Below are positions 1-8,564 of a DNA stretch of 64,000 nucleotides, in pieces. A model generated the notes under the pieces. That model did not search any database. It was not told where the DNA came from and saw only the letters and a program-made list of their open reading frames with translations. This DNA is from Veillonella absiana. Lineage in GTDB: Bacteria; Bacillota; Negativicutes; Veillonellales; Veillonellaceae. A program made the translations under genes and the position numbers. The stretch lies in NCBI RefSeq assembly GCF_032970905.1, contig NZ_JAWJZA010000001.1; one strand, written 5' to 3'. Numbering within the stretch: the first letter of the stretch is position 1; every line of letters starts with the position of its first letter.

Positions 1-103
1 GTACTTCAGCGTCAGGAAGAATAGCCATAATTTCTTTATAGATAGTGATAGCTGGGTAAATATGACCACCTGTACCACCGCCAGAAATGATGATTCGTTT
101 CAT
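1..103 (-). CDS. murG: MurG, N-terminal fragment (cut by window edge)
   Basis: Only the first 34 codons are inside the window. They begin MKRIIISGGGTGGHIYPA, which is the GGGTGGH glycine-rich loop of the UDP-GlcNAc:undecaprenyl-PP-MurNAc-pentapeptide transferase that makes lipid II at the inner face of the membrane. The ATG shares one base with the TAA of murD (TAATG), so the two are translationally coupled. No ftsW lies between murD and murG, where many bacteria carry it. Confidence 0.93.
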   Translation of the reverse strand, partial: MKRIIISGGGTGGHIYPAITIYKEIMAILPDAEV

Positions 104-1473
104 TAAGGCTCGCTCCCTTCTTCTAATGCTAATACTTCTTTCTTAAAATCCTCGCCCCGTTCTTCAAAGCAAGAATACCAATCGAAACTAGAACATGCAG
201 GAGATAATAATACGATATCCCCGGGCTGTGCCAAGTCACGACCTAATCGAACTGCTTCCTTCATACTTTGGGCCCGATGAATGTCTTTGATCCCCGCAGC
301 TCTTGCAGCATCTTCAAATCGCTCAGCTGCTTCTCCCATCAGAATGAGTTCTTTTGCTTTTTCTTTAACCAGTATCATAAACTCTTCTACTGGCGTCATT
401 TTATCATGACCACCCATGAGCAAAATAACTGGTTTAGGAAATGCTTGCAATGCTTTTACAACAGAATCTACATTCGTCGCCTTAGAATCGTTATAATAGG
501 TCACACCATTGATTGTTTTTACACGTTCCAAACGATGTTCTACACCAGTAAACGTAAAAATTGCATTACGAATTAACTCAGCGCTCACACCCAATGCATA
601 GGTTAATGCAATAACGGACAAAATATTTTCAATATTATGTGCCCCTGGGATATGAATTTGGACCACTTCAATAATTAATTCTTTATTACCATTACGAACC
701 ACATAGAGATGACCATTTTCATAATATGCACCATTCTCTACTGCATGCTTTTGGCTAATATATAATACCTGACTACGGGCACGGTTTGCCATATCGACTA
801 CAACCGCATCGTCTGCATTTAATACTAAATAGTCCGTTGGTGTTTGAGACTTAAAAATATTCTCCTTCGCCAACACATAATTTTCCATTGTTTTGTGGCG
901 CGCCAAATGATCTGGGCTAATATTGAGAACAATGGCCCCTAATGGGTGAAATTCCTTAATAGACTCTAATTGATAGCTAGATAATTCTGCAATTAAATAG
1001 CCACCTATAGGCATTTTATAAGCCATTTCACTCAATGAATCGCCAATATTACCACCTACAAAAATTGGTTTACCTGTTGCTTTCATTACTTCTGTGAGGA
1101 GTGTTGTAGTTGTGGTTTTACCATTAGTTCCTGTAACCCCCAAAATAGGAGACTTGGAAATATCATAGGCTAATTCAACTTCACTGACTACCTCGATACC
1201 ACGTTCTTTAGCGGCTTTCACAATGGGAATATCCAAGGAAATACCTGGAGATATAATAATACGATCCACATTATCTAACAAAGACTCATCTTGGTGCCCC
1301 GTAATAACCGTTACTCCTACCGTCTCAAGCATGGCTTGTACATCACTAGGCAATTCAATTTTCTTATAATCATTTAACACCACGTGAGCACCTAATTGTG
1401 CCACCACATGAGATGCACCGATACCACTTTCACCAGCGCCAAGAACTAGAATGTGTGTATTGTTATAATCCAT
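103..1473 (-). CDS. murD: UDP-N-acetylmuramoyl-L-alanine--D-glutamate ligase
   Basis: Adds D-glutamate to UDP-MurNAc-L-Ala in the cytoplasm. The N-terminal nucleotide-binding motif VLGAGESGIG, the Mur-ligase P-loop GVTGTNGKTTTT and the C-terminal YNDSKATN segment are all present. The open frame runs upstream to 1608 and into mraY. The start is placed at the second of two adjacent ATGs (1473) because an AGGTGG Shine-Dalgarno at 1480-1485 sits 6 nt before it, giving 456 residues, normal for MurD. It lies between mraY and murG in the mur operon. Confidence 0.95.
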   Translation of the reverse strand: MDYNNTHILVLGAGESGIGASHVVAQLGAHVVLNDYKKIELPSDVQAMLETVGVTVITGHQDESLLDNVDRIIISPGISLDIPIVKAAKERGIEVVSEVELAYDISKSPILGVTGTNGKTTTTTLLTEVMKATGKPIFVGGNIGDSLSEMAYKMPIGGYLIAELSSYQLESIKEFHPLGAIVLNISPDHLARHKTMENYVLAKENIFKSQTPTDYLVLNADDAVVVDMANRARSQVLYISQKHAVENGAYYENGHLYVVRNGNKELIIEVVQIHIPGAHNIENILSVIALTYALGVSAELIRNAIFTFTGVEHRLERVKTINGVTYYNDSKATNVDSVVKALQAFPKPVILLMGGHDKMTPVEEFMILVKEKAKELILMGEAAERFEDAARAAGIKDIHRAQSMKEAVRLGRDLAQPGDIVLLSPACSSFDWYSCFEERGEDFKKEVLALEEGSEP

Positions 1474-1561
1474 CATGAACCACCTAAGTAAGAAAATACT
1501 GCATGTATCATCACTAATCATATACCAATGACTATGAATGAGAAAAAATAGAATGTTAACG

Positions 1562-2521
1562 TTATCGTACTGCCAATAAAACACCAAGTACCGCCAATAA
1601 AGCGCCACCTAACCAAAAACGATTGACCACCGTTTGTTCGGACCAACCAGATAATTCAAAGTGATGGTGGATAGGACTCATTTTAAACACTCGAACACCA
1701 CGAGTTTTAAAGGAGATAACTTGAATAATTACAGATAAAGCTTCCATGACAAAAATCCCACCAATAATGACAAGAAGAAGTTCTGTCTTCGTCAAAATTG
1801 CCATGCCTGCAAAGGCACCACCTAAAGCAAGTGATCCAGTATCGCCCATAAATACCTTTGCTGGGTTGATATTAAATGCAAGAAAACCTACACAAATAGC
1901 ACAGACTATAGCACCAAAAACAGCTACACTCGGCATATTATGAATCAAACCAATAACAGCAAAGGCAATTGCTGCCACCGCAGATGTACCAGCTGCAAGC
2001 CCATCAAGACCATCTGTAAGATTAACAGCATTAGTAGAGCCCACAATAATCAAGAAGGCTAATACATAGTAGCCCCAACCTAAATTCACATTAATATCTG
2101 CCACTGGAATCCACAATGTAGTAGGAATCACTAAAATCTCTGTAATAAAATAACAGAACACCGCTGCCAAAATAAATTGACCCAGTAATTTTTGTTTTGC
2201 TGTAAGACCTAAATTGCGTTTTTTTACAGATTTTACGAAATCATCAAAGAATCCTAACAAGGCATGACCTATAGTTAAGAACAATAACATACCTGTGGCT
2301 ACATTCCAAGGCGCAAAAATTGCAATACCTATTATCATGGCAATCATCATAAATGTACCACCCATAGTAGGTGTGCCGGCTTTCGCTTGATGACTTTCAG
2401 GTCCTTCTTCGCGAATACTTTGTTGTGCATGTAATGATCTTAATACAGGAATACCTAGTTTTCCTAATATTAAGGTAATAATTAAAGTAGCGGCAAAGGC
2501 TAATACGATTTGGTATATCAT
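1562..2521 (-). CDS. mraY: Phospho-N-acetylmuramoyl-pentapeptide transferase
   Basis: Integral membrane enzyme that transfers phospho-MurNAc-pentapeptide to undecaprenyl phosphate, giving lipid I. The 319-residue sequence is almost entirely hydrophobic helices. It carries the family signatures FFDDFVK, NLTDGLDGLAAG and the C-terminal SPIHHHFEL loop, which provide the catalytic Asp and His residues. GGGAG precedes the ATG by five bases. A gap of about 90 bp separates it from murD, so it is the only non-abutting junction in this part of the operon. Confidence 0.96.
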   Translation of the reverse strand: MIYQIVLAFAATLIITLILGKLGIPVLRSLHAQQSIREEGPESHQAKAGTPTMGGTFMMIAMIIGIAIFAPWNVATGMLLFLTIGHALLGFFDDFVKSVKKRNLGLTAKQKLLGQFILAAVFCYFITEILVIPTTLWIPVADINVNLGWGYYVLAFLIIVGSTNAVNLTDGLDGLAAGTSAVAAIAFAVIGLIHNMPSVAVFGAIVCAICVGFLAFNINPAKVFMGDTGSLALGGAFAGMAILTKTELLLVIIGGIFVMEALSVIIQVISFKTRGVRVFKMSPIHHHFELSGWSEQTVVNRFWLGGALLAVLGVLLAVR

Positions 2522-2582
2522 AATGACTCCCTTTTCTATCTATGAATAGCATAATACGGCTAGTATGACCTAGCCGATTATA

Positions 2583-3947
2583 CTACAGAGCTTCACGCTC
2601 TTTCAATTCTTCTACAACGCGCTCCATTCGTAATCCACGAGATCCTTTTAAAAGAATAACATCGCCTTTTTCACGAACGTCGCAATATTCATTAGCCATA
2701 TCCAAATGACTATCACATCTATATACTGTAACACCATATTGCTTCGCTTCTTTAGCAATATATGCTGCCGCCTCTCCAAAGGTAAATACAATATCATAGC
2801 CTTCGTCAGCTAGAAGCTTACCAATTTCACGATGTTCTTTTTCAGTATACTCCCCTAATTCTAACATGTCACCTAACATGGCAATTTTCCGTTTACCTTC
2901 TAGTTGACCTAGGGCTTTAATAGACTCAGCCATAGAGGATGGATTTGCATTATAGGCATCATTTAACACAACAATATCATCGAAGGTCACAATTTCTTGA
3001 CGCATTGGCGTACCAACAAAATCACCAAGTCCTTTTTTAATTTTTGTAGAGCTAATGCCCAAGACGCGACCTGCACCAATAGCAGCTAATGCATCATATA
3101 CATTATGTGTACCAATCATTGGTAAAAATATATCAAACACTTCGTCATAGCATTTACATGTAAATTTGATGCCATCTTTCTTATAACGCAATTGGCTAGC
3201 AATCACAGTAGCATTGCTTTCAATACCATAAGTGATGGTTTTGCCCTCTGTCAATTGACTCATAGCCTTAACATAGGGATCATCTTCATTCAAAATGGCA
3301 ATGCTATCTTTACCAAGGCAACGTATTAATTCACCTTTAGCCTCTGCAATAGCACCTTGAGATCCTAATAGTTCAATGTGAGATGTACCAACATTTGTAA
3401 CAATACCAATTGTAGGTTCTGCAATCAATGCTAATTCTTCAATTTGACCAAGACCACGCATCCCCATTTCAACAACGCAAGCTTCATGATCTGCGGTTAA
3501 TTTCAGCAATGTTTTTGGCAGACCAATTTCATTGTTAAAATTCTTTTCTGTTTTCAATACATTAAACTGTGTAGCTAACACAGCTGCCACCATATCTTTT
3601 GTTGTTGTTTTACCAGAGGAACCAGTAATAGCTACAACAGGAATATCAAAACGACGACGATGATATCTAGCCAACTCCTGGTATGCGACTAAAGTATTTT
3701 CCACTTCAACGCAAAAAATACCATCAACAGCACGGCCTTTTTCAACAATCGCTGCCGTCGCCCCTTTTTCAATGGCTATTTTAATAAAATCATGGCCATC
3801 AAAAGTATCACCCTTTAAGGCTACAAACAAATAATCTTTCTCTATAGTTCTTGTATCTGTGGATACATCTAATAATGTGAGTTCTTGTTGTAATTGGCAA
3901 CTACCATGGGTAGCCTCTACTACTTCTTGAAGTGTAAATTGTGCCAT
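2583..3947 (-). CDS. murF: UDP-N-acetylmuramoyl-tripeptide--D-alanyl-D-alanine ligase
   Basis: Adds D-Ala-D-Ala to the UDP-MurNAc-tripeptide in the cytoplasm. The P-loop AITGSSGKTTTKDM, the EMGMRG segment and the C-terminal DAYNANPSSM motif identify the family. The frame is open to 3992, but the start is placed at 3947 (MAQFTLQEV), one base after the murE stop and preceded by AAGGAG inside the murE end. That gives 454 residues and translational coupling with murE. Confidence 0.95.
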   Translation of the reverse strand: MAQFTLQEVVEATHGSCQLQQELTLLDVSTDTRTIEKDYLFVALKGDTFDGHDFIKIAIEKGATAAIVEKGRAVDGIFCVEVENTLVAYQELARYHRRRFDIPVVAITGSSGKTTTKDMVAAVLATQFNVLKTEKNFNNEIGLPKTLLKLTADHEACVVEMGMRGLGQIEELALIAEPTIGIVTNVGTSHIELLGSQGAIAEAKGELIRCLGKDSIAILNEDDPYVKAMSQLTEGKTITYGIESNATVIASQLRYKKDGIKFTCKCYDEVFDIFLPMIGTHNVYDALAAIGAGRVLGISSTKIKKGLGDFVGTPMRQEIVTFDDIVVLNDAYNANPSSMAESIKALGQLEGKRKIAMLGDMLELGEYTEKEHREIGKLLADEGYDIVFTFGEAAAYIAKEAKQYGVTVYRCDSHLDMANEYCDVREKGDVILLKGSRGLRMERVVEELKEREAL

Positions 3948-3948
3948 C

Positions 3949-5433
3949 TTATTTCTCCTTAAGAGCTTCTCGTGCCACTTCTCTATCATCAAAATGAATA
4001 GTTCTATCTTTTAAAATTTGATAGTCTTCATGGCCTTTACCAGCAATAATTACAATATCTCCAGTGCGAGCACTGCGCACAGCCTTTTTAATGGCTTCTT
4101 TACGATCTACAACCACTTCGTACGTAGAACCTTCACGGAGCCCCTCTTTGACGCCCACTTCTACATCTTTTACGATTTGATTTGGATCTTCTGTACGAGG
4201 ATTATCAGAAGTAACGAAAATAGTATCTCCAAACTCGGCTGCGATACGTCCCATAATAGGACGTTTTGTAGCATCGCGATCACCACCGCAACCGAAGACA
4301 ACAATCATTTTGCTCTCTTTAATCTCTTGAGCTGTTTGTAAAATATTTTGTAAGCCATCTGGTGTATGGGCATAGTCCACTACAACTGCAAAATCTTGAC
4401 CTTCTTCAATCAATTCGAATCGACCAGGTACAGATCTAAAGGACTGCAATGCTTCATCAATTTTTTCCATGGAAATATTTTCATACAAACAAGCACCAAT
4501 GGCCGCCAATGTATTATACACATTAAATAGGCCCGTGGTATTCATCTTGATAGGATATTGTTTTCCGTCAAACTCAATAGTGTATGTTGATGTTTTAGAT
4601 GTCATCGTCACATCATGAGCATTTAATGTACCTTTACCTTGCGTACTATATGTCATAGTTGGTGCTGTTGTGGCTTCTATCACACGATGACCATACGGGT
4701 CATCAATGTTAATTACAGCGCCTTTACCAGTTTTCACTTGGTTTGATGCACTTACTTGCTCAAATAATTTACATTTTGCTGCTAAATAATTTTCAAAGGT
4801 CTTGTGAAAGTCCAAATGATCCTGTGTTAAATTCGTAAATACTGCCGTATCATATTCTACACCAGATACACGACCTAACGCCAATGCGTGAGAGGAAACC
4901 TCCATAATGCAGTGTGTCACACCTTCATTTACCATTTGATTTAAAATATGTTGTAAATCAACTACATCTGGTGTGGTGTTGTGGATTGGATAGGATTTGT
5001 CTTCAATCATAATATGAATGGTACCGATAATCCCCACTTTATGCCCTTGAGATCGTAAAATATGACGAATCATATGCGTCGTTGTTGTTTTACCATTAGT
5101 GCCAGTAACACCAATCATACGCATTTTATTGGCTGGGTAATCAAAGAATGAAGGAACTATATCCATCATAGCTTGGCGAGTATCTTCTACCTTTATGATG
5201 CATACATCGCTAGATACAGTCACATCTTTAGAAACCACTAGCGCTACTGCACCAGCATCTACTGCTTTCTGAGCAAATGTATGGCCATCTACTGTAGCAC
5301 CATCCAAACAAATAAATAGGCTCCCTTTTTTTACTTGGCGAGAGTCCGCAGTAATATCTGTAATCGTTACTGTTTCATTACCTGTAATGGATATTATTTT
5401 AGTTGTTGTAAGCAAATCTGTTATTTTTTTCAT
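3949..5433 (-). CDS. murE: UDP-N-acetylmuramoyl-L-alanyl-D-glutamate--2,6-diaminopimelate ligase
   Basis: Adds the third residue of the stem peptide. The substrate-specificity motif is DNPR (VTSDNPRTEDP), the signature of meso-diaminopimelate-adding enzymes, so the wall is predicted to be DAP type. The P-loop GVTGTNGKTTTTHM is present. An upstream GTG at 5442 overlaps the AAGGAG Shine-Dalgarno and is rejected. The ATG at 5433 is correctly spaced and gives 494 residues. A terminator-like hairpin lies upstream at 5492-5517, so murE may be read from its own promoter or by readthrough. Confidence 0.95.
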   Translation of the reverse strand: MKKITDLLTTTKIISITGNETVTITDITADSRQVKKGSLFICLDGATVDGHTFAQKAVDAGAVALVVSKDVTVSSDVCIIKVEDTRQAMMDIVPSFFDYPANKMRMIGVTGTNGKTTTTHMIRHILRSQGHKVGIIGTIHIMIEDKSYPIHNTTPDVVDLQHILNQMVNEGVTHCIMEVSSHALALGRVSGVEYDTAVFTNLTQDHLDFHKTFENYLAAKCKLFEQVSASNQVKTGKGAVINIDDPYGHRVIEATTAPTMTYSTQGKGTLNAHDVTMTSKTSTYTIEFDGKQYPIKMNTTGLFNVYNTLAAIGACLYENISMEKIDEALQSFRSVPGRFELIEEGQDFAVVVDYAHTPDGLQNILQTAQEIKESKMIVVFGCGGDRDATKRPIMGRIAAEFGDTIFVTSDNPRTEDPNQIVKDVEVGVKEGLREGSTYEVVVDRKEAIKKAVRSARTGDIVIIAGKGHEDYQILKDRTIHFDDREVAREALKEK

Positions 5434-5490
5434 CCTTGCCACTCCTTATCACAAATCAGTGTCTTATCACTGTGACTGTATATACGCAGT

Positions 5491-5517
5491 AAAAGCAGCC
5501 CCATAAAGGGCTGCTTT
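5491..5517 (-). terminator. Hairpin between ftsL and murE
   Basis: AAAGCAGCCC (5492-5501) pairs perfectly with GGGCTGCTTT (5508-5517) across a 6-base loop, and the minus strand then reads TTTTAC. The T-run is short, so termination may be partial. It begins 5 bases after the ftsL stop and separates the mraZ-rsmH-ftsL unit from the mur unit. Confidence 0.6.
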
Positions 5518-5522
5518 ACCTA

Positions 5523-5921
5523 TTAATCTACTATCTGAGACGCCGCTCTTATATTGCGTTCTGCAGTAGTACTTTTTGTGCTATAAACAAAAGAACTAGG
5601 TAAAACCATTCCCAATTTTTCTTCTGCAATTTTTTGAATACGCACTGGGGATTTCAAAGCAGATACTTCAACATCCAAAGTATCATTGTCTTTTGTCAAT
5701 TGCACGATGTTTTGTTGAACCTTTACGACTTCATATCCTACTTTTGTACGAAGACTATTAATAACCATAACGCCTAAGCAAAAAAGAACTAATACAAGGC
5801 CCCATGAAACCAATTGTTTCATCATAGGACTAAAATCAAAAACAAAACTCACGTCCCGTTTCTGACGTCCCACATATATATCTGGTTTTACTTGTGCCCC
5901 TACTGCTTTTCTCGCTAGCAT
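5523..5921 (-). CDS. ftsL: FtsL-like division protein
   Basis: A 132-residue bitopic protein: a basic cytoplasmic segment, one transmembrane helix (LVSWGLVLVLFCLGVMVI), then a coiled-coil-like periplasmic region with VVKVQQNIVQLTKDNDTLDV. The topology and the place right after rsmH are those of FtsL, which links FtsB/DivIC and the septal synthase at the division site. Family identity rests on topology and context because FtsL sequences are poorly conserved. The ATG at 5921 is preferred over an in-frame TTG at 5939 that overlaps the GAGGGG Shine-Dalgarno. Confidence 0.8.
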   Translation of the reverse strand: MLARKAVGAQVKPDIYVGRQKRDVSFVFDFSPMMKQLVSWGLVLVLFCLGVMVINSLRTKVGYEVVKVQQNIVQLTKDNDTLDVEVSALKSPVRIQKIAEEKLGMVLPSSFVYSTKSTTAERNIRAASQIVD

Positions 5922-5942
5922 TACTAATAGCCCCCTCAAAAA

Positions 5943-6875
5943 TTATATCTTTATAGCGATTCGCAATTTAGCACTCCGTGAACGAGGATTCAATTCCACT
6001 TCTTCTGGACTTGGCTCAATCGCTTTATTCTTAGCTTTCACCGTTGCCACATGGTGACATACACACATCGGTAATTCCGGTGGGCATATACAACCTGTAC
6101 TCAACTCTTTAAATGTTTGTTTTGTTATTCGATCCTCTAAAGAATGAAATGTAATCACTCCGATTCTGCCACCCGGTTTAAGCAGTGATACTGCATCTAC
6201 GAAGCTATCGTGAAGAATTTCTAATTCACGATTCACCTCAATGCGAATAGCTTGAAATGTTCGTTTTGCCGGATGCGGACCATCTTGCCTAGCCTTAGCA
6301 GGAATTGCTTTTTTTATAATACTTACTAATTCACCAGTGGTTGTTATCGCATTCTCTTCACGTGCTGCAACGATGAATTCGACGATGCGCTTAGCCCATC
6401 GTTCCTCACCATATTCACGCAAGATGCGATGTAACTCATCTGGTGCATAATGATTTACTACATATTCAGCGGTAATTGGTGCACTCTTGTCCATACGCAT
6501 ATCTAATGGGCCATCATTCATATAGGAGAACCCTCGATTTGGGGTATCCAATTGATAACTCGACACGCCTAGGTCAAAAATAAAACCGTCAACCTCTGTA
6601 ATACCTTTATCAGTTAGTGCTTGTTTCAAATTCGCGAAATTGGTTGGTATCGTCATCACCTGGCATGTTAAATCGCTCAATCGTTTTCTCGCAACACCTA
6701 GTGCATCTTCATCTTGATCAAGACCTACAATCATCCCCTTCGGTGAAAGCTTCTCCCCCACCGCATGAGCATGACCTGCTCCACCAAGAGTGCAGTCTAC
6801 ATAAATCCCATCAGGATTTTGTACCACACCGTCAACTGTCTCACGTAATAATACGCTTGTATGATTAAATTCCAA
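5943..6875 (-). CDS. rsmH: 16S rRNA (cytosine1402-N4)-methyltransferase
   Basis: SAM-dependent methyltransferase (MraW) acting on C1402 of the 16S rRNA decoding centre. The N-terminus NHTSVLLRETVDG, the SAM motif DCTLGGAGHA and the C-terminal RSRSAKLR are family signatures, and the length of 310 is typical. The start codon is TTG, with a perfect AGGAGG five bases upstream. It sits 9 bp after mraZ. Confidence 0.96.
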   Translation of the reverse strand: MEFNHTSVLLRETVDGVVQNPDGIYVDCTLGGAGHAHAVGEKLSPKGMIVGLDQDEDALGVARKRLSDLTCQVMTIPTNFANLKQALTDKGITEVDGFIFDLGVSSYQLDTPNRGFSYMNDGPLDMRMDKSAPITAEYVVNHYAPDELHRILREYGEERWAKRIVEFIVAAREENAITTTGELVSIIKKAIPAKARQDGPHPAKRTFQAIRIEVNRELEILHDSFVDAVSLLKPGGRIGVITFHSLEDRITKQTFKELSTGCICPPELPMCVCHHVATVKAKNKAIEPSPEEVELNPRSRSAKLRIAIKI

Positions 6876-6884
6876 GACAGCCTC

Positions 6885-7316
6885 CTATAACATAATACCT
6901 TCCAAACTTTCCGCTAATTCTTCCATGCTTGGTGCTACTTCTTCATCATACGATTCATATTGTTCGCGACTCCAAATTTCAACATGATCACCAGCGCCCA
7001 AGATAACCGCATTTTTTTTCAAATGTGCATGTTCACGCAATGGGCTTGGTACCAGCACACGACCTTGACGATCAAAATCAAGTTCAGCAGCGCTACCAAA
7101 TACGAAACGTTTCAATGCACGAATACCTGCTTTAGTGGATGGTTGTGATTGTAAAGCAACGGAAATTTTTTCCCATTTTTCTAGTGTATATATGGATAAA
7201 CAGTCATCGAAGCCCTTAGTAACGATACAAGTATCGCCTAATTGTTCACGTATTTTTGCAGGAATAATCAAACGACCTTTTGTATCAATCGTATGGTTAA
7301 ATTCGCCCATGAACAT
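6885..7316 (-). CDS. mraZ: MraZ transcriptional regulator
   Basis: First gene of the division and cell-wall cluster. The 143-residue protein has two SpoVT/AbrB-type halves and the MraZ N-terminus GEFNHTIDTKGRLIIP. The second half repeats the pattern as LDFDRQGRVLVPSPLREHA. MraZ proteins bind short GTGGG-type direct repeats in their own promoter and tune the cluster; matching repeats occur upstream at 7343-7382. GGGAGGTGA stands 6 nt before the ATG. Confidence 0.95.
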   Translation of the reverse strand: MFMGEFNHTIDTKGRLIIPAKIREQLGDTCIVTKGFDDCLSIYTLEKWEKISVALQSQPSTKAGIRALKRFVFGSAAELDFDRQGRVLVPSPLREHAHLKKNAVILGAGDHVEIWSREQYESYDEEVAPSMEELAESLEGIML

Positions 7317-7342
7317 GCTTCGTCACCTCCCTTTCTATTCCA

Positions 7343-7391
7343 TATTCACCACTATATGGTAAATTCTACCACATTCCCCCACTTGATACAA
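7343..7391 (-). promoter_or_regulatory. mraZ promoter with MraZ-box repeats
   Basis: On the minus strand TTGTAT (7386-7391), 17 bases and TAGAAT (7363-7368) form a promoter. Overlapping it are 10-base repeats GTGGGGGAAT (7373-7382) and GTGGTAGAAT (7363-7372), then one skipped period, then GTGGTGAATA (7343-7352), all in exact 10-bp phase. This is the known arrangement of MraZ operators. Autoregulation is inferred. Confidence 0.7.
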
Positions 7392-7736
7392 CAATTAATT
7401 AATAAAAAATGCCGATTTTATATAGTTTTTTACTACAATCTTTCTTTTTCTCCTTTTCTCTCTATATTCTACGAATTTATGTTCGACATTATAAATATAA
7501 AAAAACTTTATCAAGATTTCTCAAGATAAAGCACCTAATCTAGATATAATATATATAAGGTTTTATAGCAACAAAATCATACAATTTATAGTTTCACAAC
7601 ATACTATTATTTAGATTTTATTAATCTCACATATCAACCATCATTATATTCAATTTTTACTAATCCCCCACTTTATTTCCCTCACTTTTCCACAATGTCA
7701 CCTATAGTTACAATTTACAAAAGAATCAAATAATGC

Positions 7737-7772
7737 AAAAATCCCCCACTATGTGACACCACATAATGAGGG
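7737..7772 (-). terminator. Terminator of the trxA operon
   Basis: On the minus strand a 13-bp stem (7760-7772 with 7743-7755, two G-U pairs, 4-base loop) is followed by ATTTTTG. It begins 12 bases after the thioredoxin stop. The rest of the gene-free stretch from here to 7343 is very AT-rich and shows nothing else I can name. Confidence 0.85.
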
Positions 7773-7784
7773 ATATATATTTGA

Positions 7785-8105
7785 TTATAATTGTGCTTCT
7801 ACAGCACCTTGTAAATCACCTTTAGGCAAGTAACCAATTTTACGATCTACTACTTCACCATTTTTTACTACTACGAATGTTGGTAACACTTCAACTTGTA
7901 ATGCACGTGCTAAATCAGTTTCTTCATCAGCATTTACCTTTACAAAGTTTGCTTTACCTTCCATTTCACCAGCGATTTCTTCTACTATTGGCATCATGCG
8001 AACACAATAGCCGCACCATGGTGCCCAGAAATCAATCAAAGTAATACCTTCTTGATTAAGAAGATCTTGGTATTCTGCAGTTTTTAATTCTTTTAATTCG
8101 CTCAT
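7785..8105 (-). CDS. trxA: Thioredoxin with a CGYC active site
   Basis: Small cytoplasmic dithiol oxidoreductase of 106 residues with the thioredoxin fold. The active-site segment is FWAPWCGYCVRMMPI, and the conserved cis-proline stretch is VLPTFVVVKNG. The dipeptide between the cysteines is Gly-Tyr rather than the usual Gly-Pro, which is expected to shift the redox potential. AGGAGG precedes the ATG by 5 nt. It follows the CoA-binding protein gene by 9 bp, so the two form an operon ending at the terminator at 7737-7772. Confidence 0.93.
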   Translation of the reverse strand: MSELKELKTAEYQDLLNQEGITLIDFWAPWCGYCVRMMPIVEEIAGEMEGKANFVKVNADEETDLARALQVEVLPTFVVVKNGEVVDRKIGYLPKGDLQGAVEAQL

Positions 8106-8114
8106 TGTTGCCTC

Positions 8115-8489
8115 CTAAGGTAATTGAACTAATACGCAATCCTCTATGACATTTAATCCCACTTCTGTAGCTTTTTTCACAACAGCCGGTTTATCTGCGC
8201 CTGGTTGTAACCACACCGTAGGAATACCTAATACTTTACATTCATCAACAGCAGCTAATCCTACCTTTTCTGGAACTACGAAATCCACAACATTAGGAAC
8301 TACTGGTAAATCCGTTAATGATGAATAGCACTTATCACCATCAATACTATCAATATTAGGGTTTACTGGATAGACTTCATATCCATGATTCTTCAGATGT
8401 TTATAGATCTTGTAACCGAACTTATCGGTCTTATGTGTTGCTCCAATTACGGCCCACACTTTTTGATCGAGAACTTGTTGAATTGTCAT
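8115..8489 (-). CDS. CoA-binding domain protein (YccU family)
   Basis: A stand-alone Rossmann-type CoA-binding domain of 124 residues, like the N-terminal domain of succinyl-CoA synthetase alpha. VWAVIGATHKTDKFGYKI is the nucleotide loop, and VYPVNPN and GIPTVWLQPGA are further family motifs. The cellular role of the family is not established. The ATG at 8489 is chosen over a GTG at 8498 that lies within the GAGGTG Shine-Dalgarno. Pairing with thioredoxin hints at CoA-thiol or redox metabolism. Confidence 0.85.
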   Translation of the reverse strand: MTIQQVLDQKVWAVIGATHKTDKFGYKIYKHLKNHGYEVYPVNPNIDSIDGDKCYSSLTDLPVVPNVVDFVVPEKVGLAAVDECKVLGIPTVWLQPGADKPAVVKKATEVGLNVIEDCVLVQLP

Positions 8490-8525
8490 AAGAATCACCT
8501 CTTCTATTTATATTATAGCTCGATA

Positions 8526-8553
8526 TCGATATTTGTCAATATATTAATATCGA
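8526..8553. promoter_or_regulatory. Inverted repeat upstream of the CoA-binding/trxA operon
   Basis: TCGATATT (8526-8533) and AATATCGA (8546-8553) form an 8-12-8 inverted repeat 37 bases upstream of the CoA-binding protein start, where a promoter would be expected. The size and position suggest a repressor operator. The regulator is unknown. Confidence 0.4.
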
Positions 8554-8564
8554 ATTTTATTAAT

